Part shown: positions 31,516 to 41,880 of the stretch, one piece after another | How positions within the stretch are numbered: the first letter of the stretch is position 1 | Layout of the letters: every line of letters starts with the position of its first letter | Program-made: the position numbers and the translations under genes | DNA from: Strigamia acuminata | Lineage: Eukaryota; Arthropoda; Chilopoda; Geophilomorpha; Linotaeniidae | NCBI GenBank assembly: GCA_949358305.1 | Contig: OX442322.1 | Coordinates: forward strand, 6,758,001 to 6,822,000 | Length of the DNA stretch: 64,000 nt | Reading direction: 5' to 3' | Notes under the pieces: model-generated | The model's input: the letters and a program-made list of their open reading frames with translations, nothing else | Told to the model about the DNA's origin: nothing | Databases searched by the model: none

Positions 31516-34500
31516 ATGGCAGACCCAGTTGCTGCAACCACAAGGCCGGGCGGGGCCATTCGGCAACCGAAACCATTAGAGATTTCATCAACCAACATGG
31601 CGTCCGTCTGGGAGCAGTGGTGTGACCAGTATGAGTGGTTTGCCAAGGCCAACAAAATTGATAAACTGGACGCTGAACAGCAAGTAGCAACATTTATGAG
31701 CTGTGTGGGACCAGATGCACAGATGATTTTTAAAACTCTGGGACTAACAGAGGCGCAAAAGAAGGATGTGGCTGCAGTTAAGAAGAAATATGCAGATAAA
31801 TTTGCGCCGACAGTGAATGAGACTTATTCGGCGTACCAATTTTTCAATTTGCGACAGAAAGAAGGACAATTATTTGAGGATTTTCTCACGCAAGCCAAAA
31901 CAATTCGTGAAAAGTGTAATTTTGGTGCGCAGGCGGACCGGTTGTTGAAAGATATAATCGCAATCGGGGTTTGCAGTGAGACTTTGCGAGTGCGTTTATT
32001 TGAAGAAGAAACATTGACGCTGGACAAAGCTGTAAAATTGGCAAAAGCGGCAGAAGTGGCGGAAGTGCAAGCGAAAACCATCCAGGGTTCGCAGGACGCG
32101 AAAGTGGATTTTATAAAGCAAAATTCGAGCCAAAGTAAACGCACGAGTCAGACGCCGGGTGGGTCAACGAAGCCGTGTGGACGGTGTAACCGGACGCATG
32201 CGTTTGGCAAATGTCCAGCATACGAAAAAGAGTGCCACAAGTGTCACAAGAAAGGGCACTTTGCGATGATGTGTAAAGGAGCGTCGAATCCGGCGGTTGA
32301 TAAAAATTCACGTCGAAAATACGACAAGGCGGAAAAGAAAAAAGAAGTGTACGCCGTCGAGCACGATGATGACGACGATTTGTTGTACGGGGAATTCACC
32401 ATCGATCGGATTACGGTGGAGGACGACGAGTCATACGAAGATTGGACGGAGCGGGTCAGGATTAATGACGCACGAACAATTGATGTGAAATTAGATCCGG
32501 GGGCCCGGTGCAACGTGATATCGCAGAAGCTGTTGAAGGAAGCGGGTATAGCGGTGCACACGTCCAGGACGAATCGGTTACGGTCGTTTACAGGCCACCA
32601 CATGAGAGTAGTGGGTGAAGCAAAAGTCCCGTGCACGTTAAAATGGGTGAAATCGCCGATAATATTCAAAGTAGTCGAAGATTCGGTACCAACGCTGTTT
32701 GGCCGAGCCACTTGCGAGCGATTAGGTTTGGTGAAGCGGATTAATGTGGTCAAGCCTGAGTTGAGCGATGAGCACATCGAGAGCGAAGTGTTCAAAGGGC
32801 TCGGAACGGTCAAAGATTTTGAATATAACATTGATATTGATGAAAATGCTCCATTTCAGATTCACGCGCCGAGGAGAATACCGCAAGTGTTACGCGGTCC
32901 CGTGAAAGCGGAGTTGGACAGGATGGAGAAAATGGGTGTCATAGAGCCTGTTTCGGAGCCGACACCGGCGGTCAGTCCGTTGGTCATTGTCCAGAGAGGG
33001 AAGAAAATCCGGTTATGTATGGATTCGACGGATTTAAATAGACATATCAAACGGCGACATTACCCGATTAAAACATTCGAGGCGGTGAAGCCAAAATTAA
33101 AAAAGGCTAAATATTTTGCGAAATTCGATCTCAGGCATGGATATTGGCAAGTAAAAGTAACCAAGCGCACGTCGATGTATTTGGTAGTGAATACGCCATG
33201 GGGTCGGTATCGATTTTTGCGTTTGCCGTTTGGAATTGTGTCGGCGCCAGAGGTGTTTCAAAGTATGATGGAGCGAGTGTTGGAAGGCATCCCTGACATT
33301 GACGTATTCATTGATGATATAATCGCCTACGCCGAGACCTTGGCGGAGTTGAGGAAGCTGGTGAAGCGCCTACTCCGGCGGTTGTTTGAGAACGGGTTTC
33401 GCCTCAATAAGGAGAAATGTATAATGGAGGCAACCGAGATAAAATTTTTGGGTCATGTGTTGTCGCAAGAGGGCATCAGACCAGATCCGGAGAAAGTAGT
33501 TGCCATTGACAAGTTGAAAATGCCATCTTGCAAGGATGAGCTGAGGCGTTTCCTCGGAATGACCGTGTATTTGGCCGAATTTATGCCAAAATATTCAGTG
33601 TACACGGAGCCGTTGCGTAAATTGTTGCATAAAGACGTCTGTTGGGAATGGGCTAGTGAGCAAGAAGAGGCTGTAGCCCTGATCAAGGCTGCGTTGAAAG
33701 CGCCGCCAGTTTTGGCGTACTATGATGTGCAGAAAGACGTTGTGTTGTCTGTCGATGCGAGTTCGCATGCGGTGGGGGCTGCGTTATTTCAGGACGGGAG
33801 ACCCGTCGGATTTGCGACGCAGGCACTGACGCCGTGCCAACAACGGTATCCGCAGATCGAGAAAGAGGCTTTTGCCATACGATTTGGATGTCACAAATTT
33901 CATGAGTTTGTGTACGGAAAAAAGTTGACAGTGGAAACGGATCATAAGCCGTTAGAGGTAATTGCGAAGAAAAATCTCGATCGGATGCCGGCGCGCCTAC
34001 AAAGAATTTTTTTTGATTTGCTGCCGTATGGAGCGCAAATAACATATAAGAAAGACACGGATATTCCGGTGGCCGACGCGCTAAGTTGTGATTGTGAACC
34101 AGGGCCAGTAAAAGAAGATACACACGAATTGCAAATTCATATTGTGTTGCCCATGACAGTGAGGGGAGAAAAGAAGTTGCGGTTGGCATTGGAAAGCGAT
34201 GTGGAAAGTCAAGCGGTTATCAAGGTTGTGTTGGATGGTTGGCCAGAGGAAAAGGAGCGAGTGCCAGCGGTGGTTCAACCATATTGGAATTTTAGGGACG
34301 AAATTGCTGCGTATGACGGTATTTTGTTCAAAAATCAACGGCCGATTATTCCACGGAGTTTACGCGACGAGTATTTGGCGTACATCCACCAAGGCCATTT
34401 GGGCATTCAATCGTCCATTCGACGAGCCCGCGAAGCGGTATTCTGGATAGGCATGACGGTGGACATTGAGAACATGGTGAAGGTGTGCAATACGTGCGAA

Positions 34501-35475
34501 CGGACGCAAAAAGCCAACGTAAAGGCGCCAATCATGTCAAAGCCGGTGCCGGAGAGACCGTGGCAGCGAGTGGCGACGGATTTGTTTGAAATTAAAGGGC
34601 AACAGTATATTACAGTAACTGACAGTTATTCGGGGTTTTATGAAGTTTCACAATTGAAAGGAACGACAGCCGAGAAAGTCGTAGAAAAGATGAAGCGATT
34701 TTTCGCGGTGCATGGAATTCCGGAGGTAGTAGAAAGCGACGGGGGACCGCAGTATGCGTCGCAGGAGTTTCGGAAATTCGCGACGGATTGGGATTTTGTA
34801 CACAGCGTGTCGTCGCCAAGGTTTCCTAGGGCTAATGGATTGGCAGAGCGAAGTGTGCAGTCAGCGAAAAACATCATTAAGCGGTGCATGCGTGATGGGT
34901 CAGATGTATACCTCGCGTTGTTGAACTGGCGGAATACACCGAGAAGTACGAGTTTGGGATCGCCGGTGCAGAGATTATTTAGCCGGAGAACGCGGTCGTT
35001 ATTGAATGGACATGTCAGTTTGTTGGAGCCAAAGGTGCAGGAAGGAGTGACAGAAGCGTTAGTTACAGCACGGGCCACCCAGAAGCGGTATGCTGATCGT
35101 CAAGCACGAGTGGCGCAAGATTTCGAGGTCGGAGATCGGGTTCGTGTGCAGACAGGGCACCGTAATTGGAAGGGCGCGGCGATTGGGGGCAAGACGGAGT
35201 ACCCGCGGTCAGTTGAAGTAAAGATGGCTGATGGTCGGGTGCTCAGAAGAAATACGGGTGTGGTCAAGCATACTCAAGCGCGGTTGCCACCACCGACGGA
35301 AAATCGATGGAGCGGCGAGGGATCGGCAGAGAAAGCCAGACCGGCTCAGATGACGTCAACGGCGGTGACGAAGGAAAGCAGCGGAAAGGAACAAGGTGTG
35401 AGCGACGGTGCTCCTGTAAAAACATTTAAGCGCAGTGGACGAGAAGTCAGGGCACCGGTTCGATTGGACTTGTGA
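31516..35475 (+). CDS. gag-pol: Element M gag-pol polyprotein
   Basis: 1319 residues from ATG 31516 in one frame. Gag about 1-215. Two Cys/His knuckles (CGRCNRTHAFGKC and CHKCHKKGHFAMMC, about 219-253). Protease about 320-400. RT with RLCMDSTDLNRHIKR and FIDDIIAYA (about 598). RNase H with SVDASSHAVGAAL and ETDHKPLEV. Integrase with the HHCC segment (HQGHLGIQ...CNTCERTQ) and acids in ATDLFE (about 1019), ESDGGPQY and LAERSVQ. The protease triplet is Asp-Pro-Gly (LDPGARCN, about residue 325) where the family has Asp-Thr/Ser-Gly. One A-to-C change would explain it, and it may inactivate the protease. Everything else looks functional. Confidence 0.93.
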   Translation: MADPVAATTRPGGAIRQPKPLEISSTNMASVWEQWCDQYEWFAKANKIDKLDAEQQVATFMSCVGPDAQMIFKTLGLTEAQKKDVAAVKKKYADKFAPTVNETYSAYQFFNLRQKEGQLFEDFLTQAKTIREKCNFGAQADRLLKDIIAIGVCSETLRVRLFEEETLTLDKAVKLAKAAEVAEVQAKTIQGSQDAKVDFIKQNSSQSKRTSQTPGGSTKPCGRCNRTHAFGKCPAYEKECHKCHKKGHFAMMCKGASNPAVDKNSRRKYDKAEKKKEVYAVEHDDDDDLLYGEFTIDRITVEDDESYEDWTERVRINDARTIDVKLDPGARCNVISQKLLKEAGIAVHTSRTNRLRSFTGHHMRVVGEAKVPCTLKWVKSPIIFKVVEDSVPTLFGRATCERLGLVKRINVVKPELSDEHIESEVFKGLGTVKDFEYNIDIDENAPFQIHAPRRIPQVLRGPVKAELDRMEKMGVIEPVSEPTPAVSPLVIVQRGKKIRLCMDSTDLNRHIKRRHYPIKTFEAVKPKLKKAKYFAKFDLRHGYWQVKVTKRTSMYLVVNTPWGRYRFLRLPFGIVSAPEVFQSMMERVLEGIPDIDVFIDDIIAYAETLAELRKLVKRLLRRLFENGFRLNKEKCIMEATEIKFLGHVLSQEGIRPDPEKVVAIDKLKMPSCKDELRRFLGMTVYLAEFMPKYSVYTEPLRKLLHKDVCWEWASEQEEAVALIKAALKAPPVLAYYDVQKDVVLSVDASSHAVGAALFQDGRPVGFATQALTPCQQRYPQIEKEAFAIRFGCHKFHEFVYGKKLTVETDHKPLEVIAKKNLDRMPARLQRIFFDLLPYGAQITYKKDTDIPVADALSCDCEPGPVKEDTHELQIHIVLPMTVRGEKKLRLALESDVESQAVIKVVLDGWPEEKERVPAVVQPYWNFRDEIAAYDGILFKNQRPIIPRSLRDEYLAYIHQGHLGIQSSIRRAREAVFWIGMTVDIENMVKVCNTCERTQKANVKAPIMSKPVPERPWQRVATDLFEIKGQQYITVTDSYSGFYEVSQLKGTTAEKVVEKMKRFFAVHGIPEVVESDGGPQYASQEFRKFATDWDFVHSVSSPRFPRANGLAERSVQSAKNIIKRCMRDGSDVYLALLNWRNTPRSTSLGSPVQRLFSRRTRSLLNGHVSLLEPKVQEGVTEALVTARATQKRYADRQARVAQDFEVGDRVRVQTGHRNWKGAAIGGKTEYPRSVEVKMADGRVLRRNTGVVKHTQARLPPPTENRWSGEGSAEKARPAQMTSTAVTKESSGKEQGVSDGAPVKTFKRSGREVRAPVRLDL

Positions 35476-35645
35476 AGTGTGCGGTGTTGTTTTATTCTAG
35501 TATTTAATCGCATTTACTCATACTTAATAGCATTGTATAATTTTGTATTTAGTTTGTAATCGTACATTTCTTTGTAACTGTTTAATAGCTCCTGTTTTGT
35601 TAGTGTAGTGTTTGTTTTGTTGTTCTGTGTTTTCAATGACTTAAA

Positions 35646-35658
35646 ATGAAAGGGGAGA
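35646..35658 (+). promoter_or_regulatory. Element M polypurine tract
   Basis: ATGAAAGGGGAGA ends at the 3' LTR boundary. Confidence 0.8.
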
Positions 35659-35793
35659 TGTAACATGAGGCTGGAGCGCCATAGTTCGTAAGTCGACACT
35701 AGGTGGTGCCACCCAATAAAGAAGCACTCTCGTGCTAGCTATCATGTCGAGAGGAGTTACTTTTAATTTGAAGCACCACATCTAAACGTTACA
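35659..35793 (+). repeat. Element M 3' LTR
   Basis: 135 bp with one difference from the 5' LTR: AGGTGGTGCC (35701-35710) instead of AGGTGGCGCC, a CpG-to-TpG change inside the CTCF-like motif. Confidence 0.95.
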
Positions 35794-36517
35794 TTCTCCT
35801 TGGCGAGACCGTAAATTGAAACATGTATGCAGCATAACAATCCAATACGTCGGCTTCAATTGCCGGTGGTCGCATGATTCTGTAGAATCATGCAGCAGTT
35901 CTTTGTGAATAAATCAGCAAAGAACCAAGTGGTTTTTCATGGACAACGAATCATATTTCTTAAGTAATAATACCAAACAGAAATAATCAAACAGAGCCGC
36001 GGAATAGCCGGTTGTTTGGGTTTATATAACCTGGCTGGATTAAGGATTAATCCATTCAACCAATTGGAAAATGGGTTCCACGAATCCCTCCAATCCCGTA
36101 TCACCGGAAATGGATACGGAGGAGCAATATGCTAATTCACACCACAACCGGAACTGGATACCCAGGACCGGAAATGGATTCACCAATCACATCGATCGGT
36201 TGATCGATGGATTACCAAATCTCCATTTCTGCTGAACTAGAGATTCCCATCACTTAGTGTGAACAATAATCATTAATATATATTTATATTAATCTTAATA
36301 AAGTGTTGTTCCATACAAATAAATATATTCTTATATATAGTAAATAAATATAAGAATATATTTATTTACTAATTTCTCAACTTGTATTTTGAATTTACCG
36401 CTGGAATGTAATCGCGCCATCTAGTAGCGACTCTGAGCATTGACAAATGCGGGTTGTGCCAAAAATACTTAAAATTCGGCCGTGTTATTAATAAATAGCA
36501 CTTATAAACCGTCATAA

Positions 36518-36904
36518 CTCCGAAATTTTTGCGTCAATTATTATGATGTTATTCTTTTTCCATCTTCTCTTCTTCTTCTTACTTCTATTTGGATGGTAAC
36601 AGTTTCTCTGTGACCGTTCAGCTAGTTTTCCATCTGTTGTTGCGTGTTGACCCGAATTGGATTAGGAGGTCCTGGATTTTGAGGTCCTTCTCTTCTCCTT
36701 CTCCGTGGTCTCCAAGCATTACTACCTCTATCTTGCTGGTAACTCGGTGGATTATAGAATTCGCAACTAAAATGATGATAGCATCCGCACGAACGAGTAT
36801 TATTATTACTACTATTGTTGTTATTATTAGTATTGTAATTTTGCCTACCACCTCTGTTACTACCTCTTTGAAAGTTCTGGTTTTGAAAATTCTGACCTCC
36901 TTGT
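36518..36904 (-). pseudogene. gag: Gypsy-C copy 2, gag 3' part and gag-pol junction
   Basis: Minus-strand gag tail with the Asn-rich segment, the Cys/His cluster CGCYHHFSC and the basic WRPRRRR region, ending at a TAG near 36620. The pol frame begins below it. It is joined to its 5' part (42440-43214) across element N. CTTGT (36900-36904) is the left duplication of N. Confidence 0.8.
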
Positions 36905-37273
36905 TGTTGGTATTTGGAGCAGACATATGGTCACAGCCAGTTAATCTTGCGTGTTTCGGCTCATGTAGCGCGGTGATCGATTGTTGAGTCGTCTGCTCGA
37001 AAGAGCTTATTGTTTAGTCTGTTTTGGTGTGTTATCACTTGATAATACATGGTTTTATCTTTATTTATGTAAAGGACAAATCAATGATGGTTATCCATTG
37101 ATTTGTTCTCTTTTGTTATGTATTTGACTTGAGGAGAACAAATCTCAAGTCATGACACTTGTTTTTATGATTTGGTCGAATAAAATGGCTGCCGACGGTT
37201 TGTCAGCAATGTCAGCACATTTTAACTATGGCTGCATTTTTCCAACTCACTACACATATAGTAAATCCCAATA
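36905..37273 (+). repeat. Element N 5' LTR
   Basis: 369 bp. Carries two strong hairpins: CAAATCAATG / CATTGATTTG near 37078 and ACTTGAG / CTCAAGT near 37128. The first resembles the hairpin of the Copia-A LTR. Confidence 0.93.
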
Positions 37274-37274
37274 A

Positions 37275-37285
37275 TGGTAGCAGAG
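37275..37285 (+). promoter_or_regulatory. Element N primer-binding site
   Basis: TGGTAGCAGAG one base after the LTR; initiator tRNA-Met 3' end, as in Copia-A. Confidence 0.85.
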
Positions 37286-38961
37286 AATGGTTTACAACGT
37301 TAGGACAACGTTGTAACAACTTCTATTGGGTCGGCAGTGAGTAGGAAGTCGTTTCACTTCATTTTCGCGAAGTTGCGAAAAGCACGGGAAATCCCGGACG
37401 CACGGGCCGAAGCGGGGACGCCTTCTTGGGCATCGAGCGACGACGATCTCCCGTCGATACGATAAAAGTGAATTTGGACGAAGTTTTCGTGGATTTGAAC
37501 GTCGAACAACGAGGGAAAGCGTAAAACGACAGTAGGAACTGATATTGTTAGTTTTTCAATTTATTTTCGGTGCATTTCAAGCAAAATGACGGCATCACGT
37601 GCTTCTCCTTCGCACATTTCCAAGATGGCGGCGCCCATCGTGAATCGAGCTGGCTGTTGATTTCGGACGATTTTCGTTATTTGTGAGCGGTTTCAGCGCT
37701 GGAAATACGACGCTGGAACACATAAACGTCCAAGGAAACACAGAAGCCTGGTTTGGAATTTATTTTTCGACGGAATTTTGCGAAAACAACGTTTTTCGGC
37801 GGCGACGAGTGCGAACATAGTTCGCCAACGTTTCAAAGTACGACGCACGTTTTAAATACGTGCCCACCGAATCTGGTGACGTTCGGAAAACGTTTTTCGG
37901 TGGATGGAGAAGATTTTCGTGTCCGGGACACGACAAACGAGCGGTTTGGGCCGGTTTTCCAGCGATTTTAGAGCGACGAGACACGCCACGAACGAGCAGC
38001 GTCGGATTCGACGATAAAGCGTCGAAATTCATCGAGATTCGAGCGGAATTCGACTGTGGAATCGTGTAGGAACACGATAGGATTGCCTAGAGACCGTATG
38101 AACATTTATTTAGTCGATTTATTATTAAATTGCATTGTATTTTTGCCGAGATGTGCGGGGCAGCCAAATCCAGGATGGCGCCGCACGTGTGAACACGGAA
38201 AAGCGAGGAGAATCGTTTGCAACACGCCGTTGGAATATATCCACGCTGGATTTTGTCGATTGGACGATCTACGAGGTTACAACAAACGTTTCAGCGACGT
38301 TTAGGATTATTTCGAGGACATTGCGATTTTTGGCGAGCGTTTTGGCGCACGCGGCGTGCGAATTGAAATTCGCCGATCACGGATTAGCCCGGGACGGGTA
38401 TCTGTGCAACGGAGGGACAGGTTAAGTCTTGTGCCAGGTGCACGAGTGAATTGCATCGGATTCAAGCGACGTTTCAGCGACGTCAACGCGGGATTTGCGA
38501 CGCAAAAATCCCGCAAGAAGACAACTTGCCAGCAAAGTGTTTATTTTTATTTCTGGGTTGTCGTGAAACTTTGTATAGTTTATAAGTTTTTGTTTTGGGG
38601 TCCCTTTGTTTGTTTTCCGCCCTTTACGCAGTCGCGTAGCGGAATCCTATTTCCACACAGGCTTTCCCTGGCCACCGAGTGTCCCGCGGTCCTAAGAGTC
38701 CGGTCGGAACTCGGGGGATACTGTGTGGAGTTTTGCATCTCACTTAGTGAGATTAGTCCCAGGGCAGAGTGTATTTTCGCCTTATTTTTGGAGGAAAAAT
38801 TAGTGTTTTTTTTGTGTTTTCTCAGAGTGGAAAAGTGTTTCTAGTGAAAATGCTGCAATTAATTTGTGAAAATGTGTTTTGTGCCATCACTAAATTTATT
38901 AGTGAGTTTGGTGTGGTCGTGTGGTGCAAGTTTTGTGCACACAGTGTTTTGTGCGACAAGA
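37286..38961 (+). other. Element N leader (noncoding)
   Basis: About 1.7 kb with no coherent ORF. It holds AAGATGGCGGCGCC near 37622. A 3' block (about 38555-38810: GTCGTGAAACTTTG, then GGTCC, GGCCACC and TTTTCGCCTTATTTTTGG) is clearly homologous to the Copia-A leader. Several ATGs precede the main start. Confidence 0.7.
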
Positions 38962-41880
38962 ATGTCTGTAACAGACAGTGTGAAGGCCTGCAACAAACAA
39001 ACAATGGATGGTACACACGTGGCTCAATTGAAGACGGAAACACACGAACAAAGTGTCCCTAACGAACAAACAGTGTTCAACACACTTAATGAACAATTGC
39101 AGAAGAAAATTAGTGTTCTTGGAAAAAAAAAATTTGATTTGTGTTTTGATTTTGACAAAAGTATATTGTTACTAACCCATTTAGTTTGTAAGAGCGCACT
39201 AACAGAAAACATTGATGTTATGGCAGGGGCCATTAGTGATCTAGTTTTGACACTTTGTGCAATGCATATGCATGTGAGGGAAACAAATGGGGTTAGCAAT
39301 AGCAAAGTGCGGGGCACTAGTAACATAAATCAGGACAATTGGGTGGTTGATTCAAATGGGATTTTGAATGCCATGAATGATGTGCAAAACATCAAATCCC
39401 AACATGGACACAGGGATTTAGAATTTTTGAACGAGGTTCAAAGGAAAGCTAGCCATGGAAATAAGAAATTGAATTTCACCACAGTTAAATGTGGTAACCC
39501 TCTTAGTTCTGTCAAAACAAAGAAAGAATTTAGGCCTAGATTGACAGGAACAGATTATCCGAACCAGGTTCGGAATAAAAGGAACGAGGGGGACATAGTT
39601 AATCAAATTAACTTTTTAGATTCTGGTAAACAGAAAGAACAAAGGGTTTTTGTAAAAACCGGGAAAAAGAATTCCTCTTCTTTATACCATGGCAGGAAAT
39701 TGATCAGTTTAGACAAGGGATGTTTAAATAATAAAGAATTGGACTGTGCGACCACAGTTAAAGGTGGTGACCCCCATAATGACAATAGTCGTGACAATGC
39801 AAATATATTTGCAAAAATGGAATTTTTGAACCGGGTTCAAAATAGAAAGAGAGAGGGGGATCCACAAAAGAGTAATCTTTTGAGAGAGATTTCAGGGAAA
39901 TCTAAAAGGGGTTTGAGCAACCAAAAGTCAAGTATAACAACAGGAATCAGACAGAATAGTTCCTTGAATTCTGGTATAAAAAACCAGAAAAAGAATTCTA
40001 GAAATAGAAATGTTCCAAAACAAGAAAAGTTTGAAAAGGACCGGGTCCTCCCATTAGAATTGTGGCATACCCGGATGGGGTATTTAAATAAAGACAGTGT
40101 TCTTAACATGAATGGGTCTAGAAACGTGTTTGGTGTCCGATTAGAAGACACGGGGACCGCCCCTATAACAGGGAACTTTTCAAATACAGGTATTTGCCCG
40201 ACACAAAGGATTAATGACATGAAAGCTTTAGAAGTTGTACATTTGAGTGTCTGGAGGGCCCCAACTAGGGAAAAATATGTCATTATAATTGATGATTGTT
40301 CTGAGTATGCATGGTTCAGACCATTAAAGGAAAACAGCATTTTAGTGCAATTTCGGAATTGGTTAGCTGAAATCAAATGCTTAACAGGAAGTGTGAATAA
40401 AGTTCATTTGGGCCCTGGAATGGAATTTTCCACAGAAGAATTAGCGACTTGGGTGGAAGTAATGGAGAATTTGGGAATTACAATTAATGGTGTAGATTCT
40501 GATAACCCAATGGCTGACTCCATCTCCGAGAGGGCTAATGCAGATATTGTAAATGGGGTGGAAAGTTTGATGGTAGAAAATAAATTCCCCAGTAATTTGT
40601 GGTTGGAGCTGGCCAACACAATGGTCTATTTAAGGAATAGAGCCCCCAGGATTAATTTAGACTGGAAAACCCCATACAACGTATTGTATGACCGATGTGT
40701 ATCGGTACGGCATCTCAGATGCGTGGGGTCTAGAGTTAAAGTTGCCCACATTAATGATGGGAAAAGATATTTCTGGATGGGTGCTCTAATCGGGTATTCT
40801 AATTCACGAAGGAAATACCGAGTCTGGGACCCAGTAAAAAACAGAATTTTCCAAGTTTCTCGAAACAATATGAAGTTTTCTGAGTGGACTTATTGGCACG
40901 AGGGGGAAGTTAAACCCTCTCTGGAATTCTCCAATAAAGATGAAACTTTAGATGTGAGAGCTGAAATTCCATCGAAGGTTGAGGTGCCAATATCCCCTCA
41001 TCAGGAAGTCCCCTCAACATTAGACTTGTTGAATAAGTGTGAAATTACTGAAAATGAGGGGAAAAATTTAGAGATGATTGAATCAAACCAGCGTGATCCT
41101 TTGACGACACAGGTTGATTTTAGCAACGGAGAACAGAATTGTAGCAATGAAGAGATTAATTCGCCATTGCGAATTCCCCCAAGTCCAATAACTTATTTGG
41201 TTGATTCAAACATAAGTGGGACCATCAACACAGAGGGGGAACATTTAGGAACAGTTGAACAGAAACCAAAAGAATTGAAACAACAAGGGAAATTTAGCGA
41301 TAAGGAAAATTGTTTGGCAATAGAATTTCCTCCAGAGTTAACACATGGGATTGACGTGAATAATTCCAAGACTATTGCGAATGAAAGGCAAAAATTGGAA
41401 CAGTTTACATTGGAATTTGAGTCCAAATCAGATGAAGGGTTTAGACAGATCGATTCCGTGAAAATTTGTGATATTTCTTCGAAGTCACTGGAAGATGACA
41501 TTTCCCCAACACCGGTAGAGACACTGATAGGTGTGGGTGAAGATAAAGTCTTTAGGACAGAGGGGGAATGCGGAAAGACTAAAAGACGCAAGAAAAAGTG
41601 TAGGAAATCCAAGAATGTTGTTTTAATGAAAACAAAGGATGATGAATATCGTTTGGCGGTTAATGAACCGATATTGGATAATGAAACAACTAAAAATGTT
41701 ACGTTGATGGAAGCGGATGACATGGAACGTGAATTGATGGCTGGTGAGCCGGATTGTATTAGTTATGTCCTGACCGAAGGGGATGTGAAATTTGAAGAGC
41801 TAAGCGAACGGGACAAACAAACTATAATTGATAAGTTAGGATTCACTTGGGACGAAAACTTCATTTACCCCAAATATTAG
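38962..41880 (+). CDS. Element N ORF, integrase-like protein lacking catalytic residues
   Basis: 972 residues from ATG 38962 (MSVTDSVK). That start was chosen because its MDGTHVA aligns with the Copia-A start region; upstream in-frame ATG 38872 is possible. Residues about 60-350 are Lys/Asn-rich with degenerate repeats (FLNEVQRK / FLNRVQNRK, TTVKCGNP / TTVKGGDP). Residues about 363-560 align with the Copia-A integrase: WHTRMGYLN, then LEVVHLSVW (catalytic Asp replaced by Ser), HLGPGMEF (Asp-Asn replaced by Gly-Pro) and SISERAN (Glu kept). The His/Cys zinc ligands are also mostly lost. The integrase C-terminal part (MGALIGYSNSRRKYRVWDP) is well kept. The C-terminal 300 residues are acidic, with a basic patch KTKRRKKKCRKSK near residue 870. 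No RT. An open frame, a conserved fold and lost chemistry suggest a binding or regulatory role (inference). Confidence 0.8.
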   Translation: MSVTDSVKACNKQTMDGTHVAQLKTETHEQSVPNEQTVFNTLNEQLQKKISVLGKKKFDLCFDFDKSILLLTHLVCKSALTENIDVMAGAISDLVLTLCAMHMHVRETNGVSNSKVRGTSNINQDNWVVDSNGILNAMNDVQNIKSQHGHRDLEFLNEVQRKASHGNKKLNFTTVKCGNPLSSVKTKKEFRPRLTGTDYPNQVRNKRNEGDIVNQINFLDSGKQKEQRVFVKTGKKNSSSLYHGRKLISLDKGCLNNKELDCATTVKGGDPHNDNSRDNANIFAKMEFLNRVQNRKREGDPQKSNLLREISGKSKRGLSNQKSSITTGIRQNSSLNSGIKNQKKNSRNRNVPKQEKFEKDRVLPLELWHTRMGYLNKDSVLNMNGSRNVFGVRLEDTGTAPITGNFSNTGICPTQRINDMKALEVVHLSVWRAPTREKYVIIIDDCSEYAWFRPLKENSILVQFRNWLAEIKCLTGSVNKVHLGPGMEFSTEELATWVEVMENLGITINGVDSDNPMADSISERANADIVNGVESLMVENKFPSNLWLELANTMVYLRNRAPRINLDWKTPYNVLYDRCVSVRHLRCVGSRVKVAHINDGKRYFWMGALIGYSNSRRKYRVWDPVKNRIFQVSRNNMKFSEWTYWHEGEVKPSLEFSNKDETLDVRAEIPSKVEVPISPHQEVPSTLDLLNKCEITENEGKNLEMIESNQRDPLTTQVDFSNGEQNCSNEEINSPLRIPPSPITYLVDSNISGTINTEGEHLGTVEQKPKELKQQGKFSDKENCLAIEFPPELTHGIDVNNSKTIANERQKLEQFTLEFESKSDEGFRQIDSVKICDISSKSLEDDISPTPVETLIGVGEDKVFRTEGECGKTKRRKKKCRKSKNVVLMKTKDDEYRLAVNEPILDNETTKNVTLMEADDMERELMAGEPDCISYVLTEGDVKFEELSERDKQTIIDKLGFTWDENFIYPKY

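Larger units (their letters stand above)
31282..35793 (+). mobile_element. Element M, compact single-ORF Ty3/Gypsy retrotransposon, nearly intact
   Basis: 4512 bp with two 135 bp LTRs (TGTAACATG...AACGTTACA) differing at one base, flanked by TTCTC (31277-31281 and 35794-35798). PBS, one gag-pol ORF and PPT are in place. Very short LTRs with one ORF resemble the Mag-like lineage annotated in many animals as K02A2.6-like proteins; this lineage call is from motif memory. It is young (one change in 270 LTR bases), but its protease has an odd active-site triplet. Confidence 0.95.
30236..36517 (-). mobile_element. Element G, solo LTR of a Gypsy-B-like family, containing element M
   Basis: About 1.77 kb without M. 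Its ends are near-inverted (TGTGACGGT and ACCGTCATA) and flanked by ACTC (30232-30235 and 36518-36521). On the minus strand it reads like an LTR: TTATATAAA near 36025, AATAAACTG at 30340-30332, then a U5-like end. The order 'start, GCGCCATCTA motif, TATA, long R' parallels the Gypsy-B LTR, and the ends and TSD are similar. A solo LTR left by LTR-LTR recombination fits best. A non-autonomous element with short inverted ends is the alternative. Confidence 0.65.
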
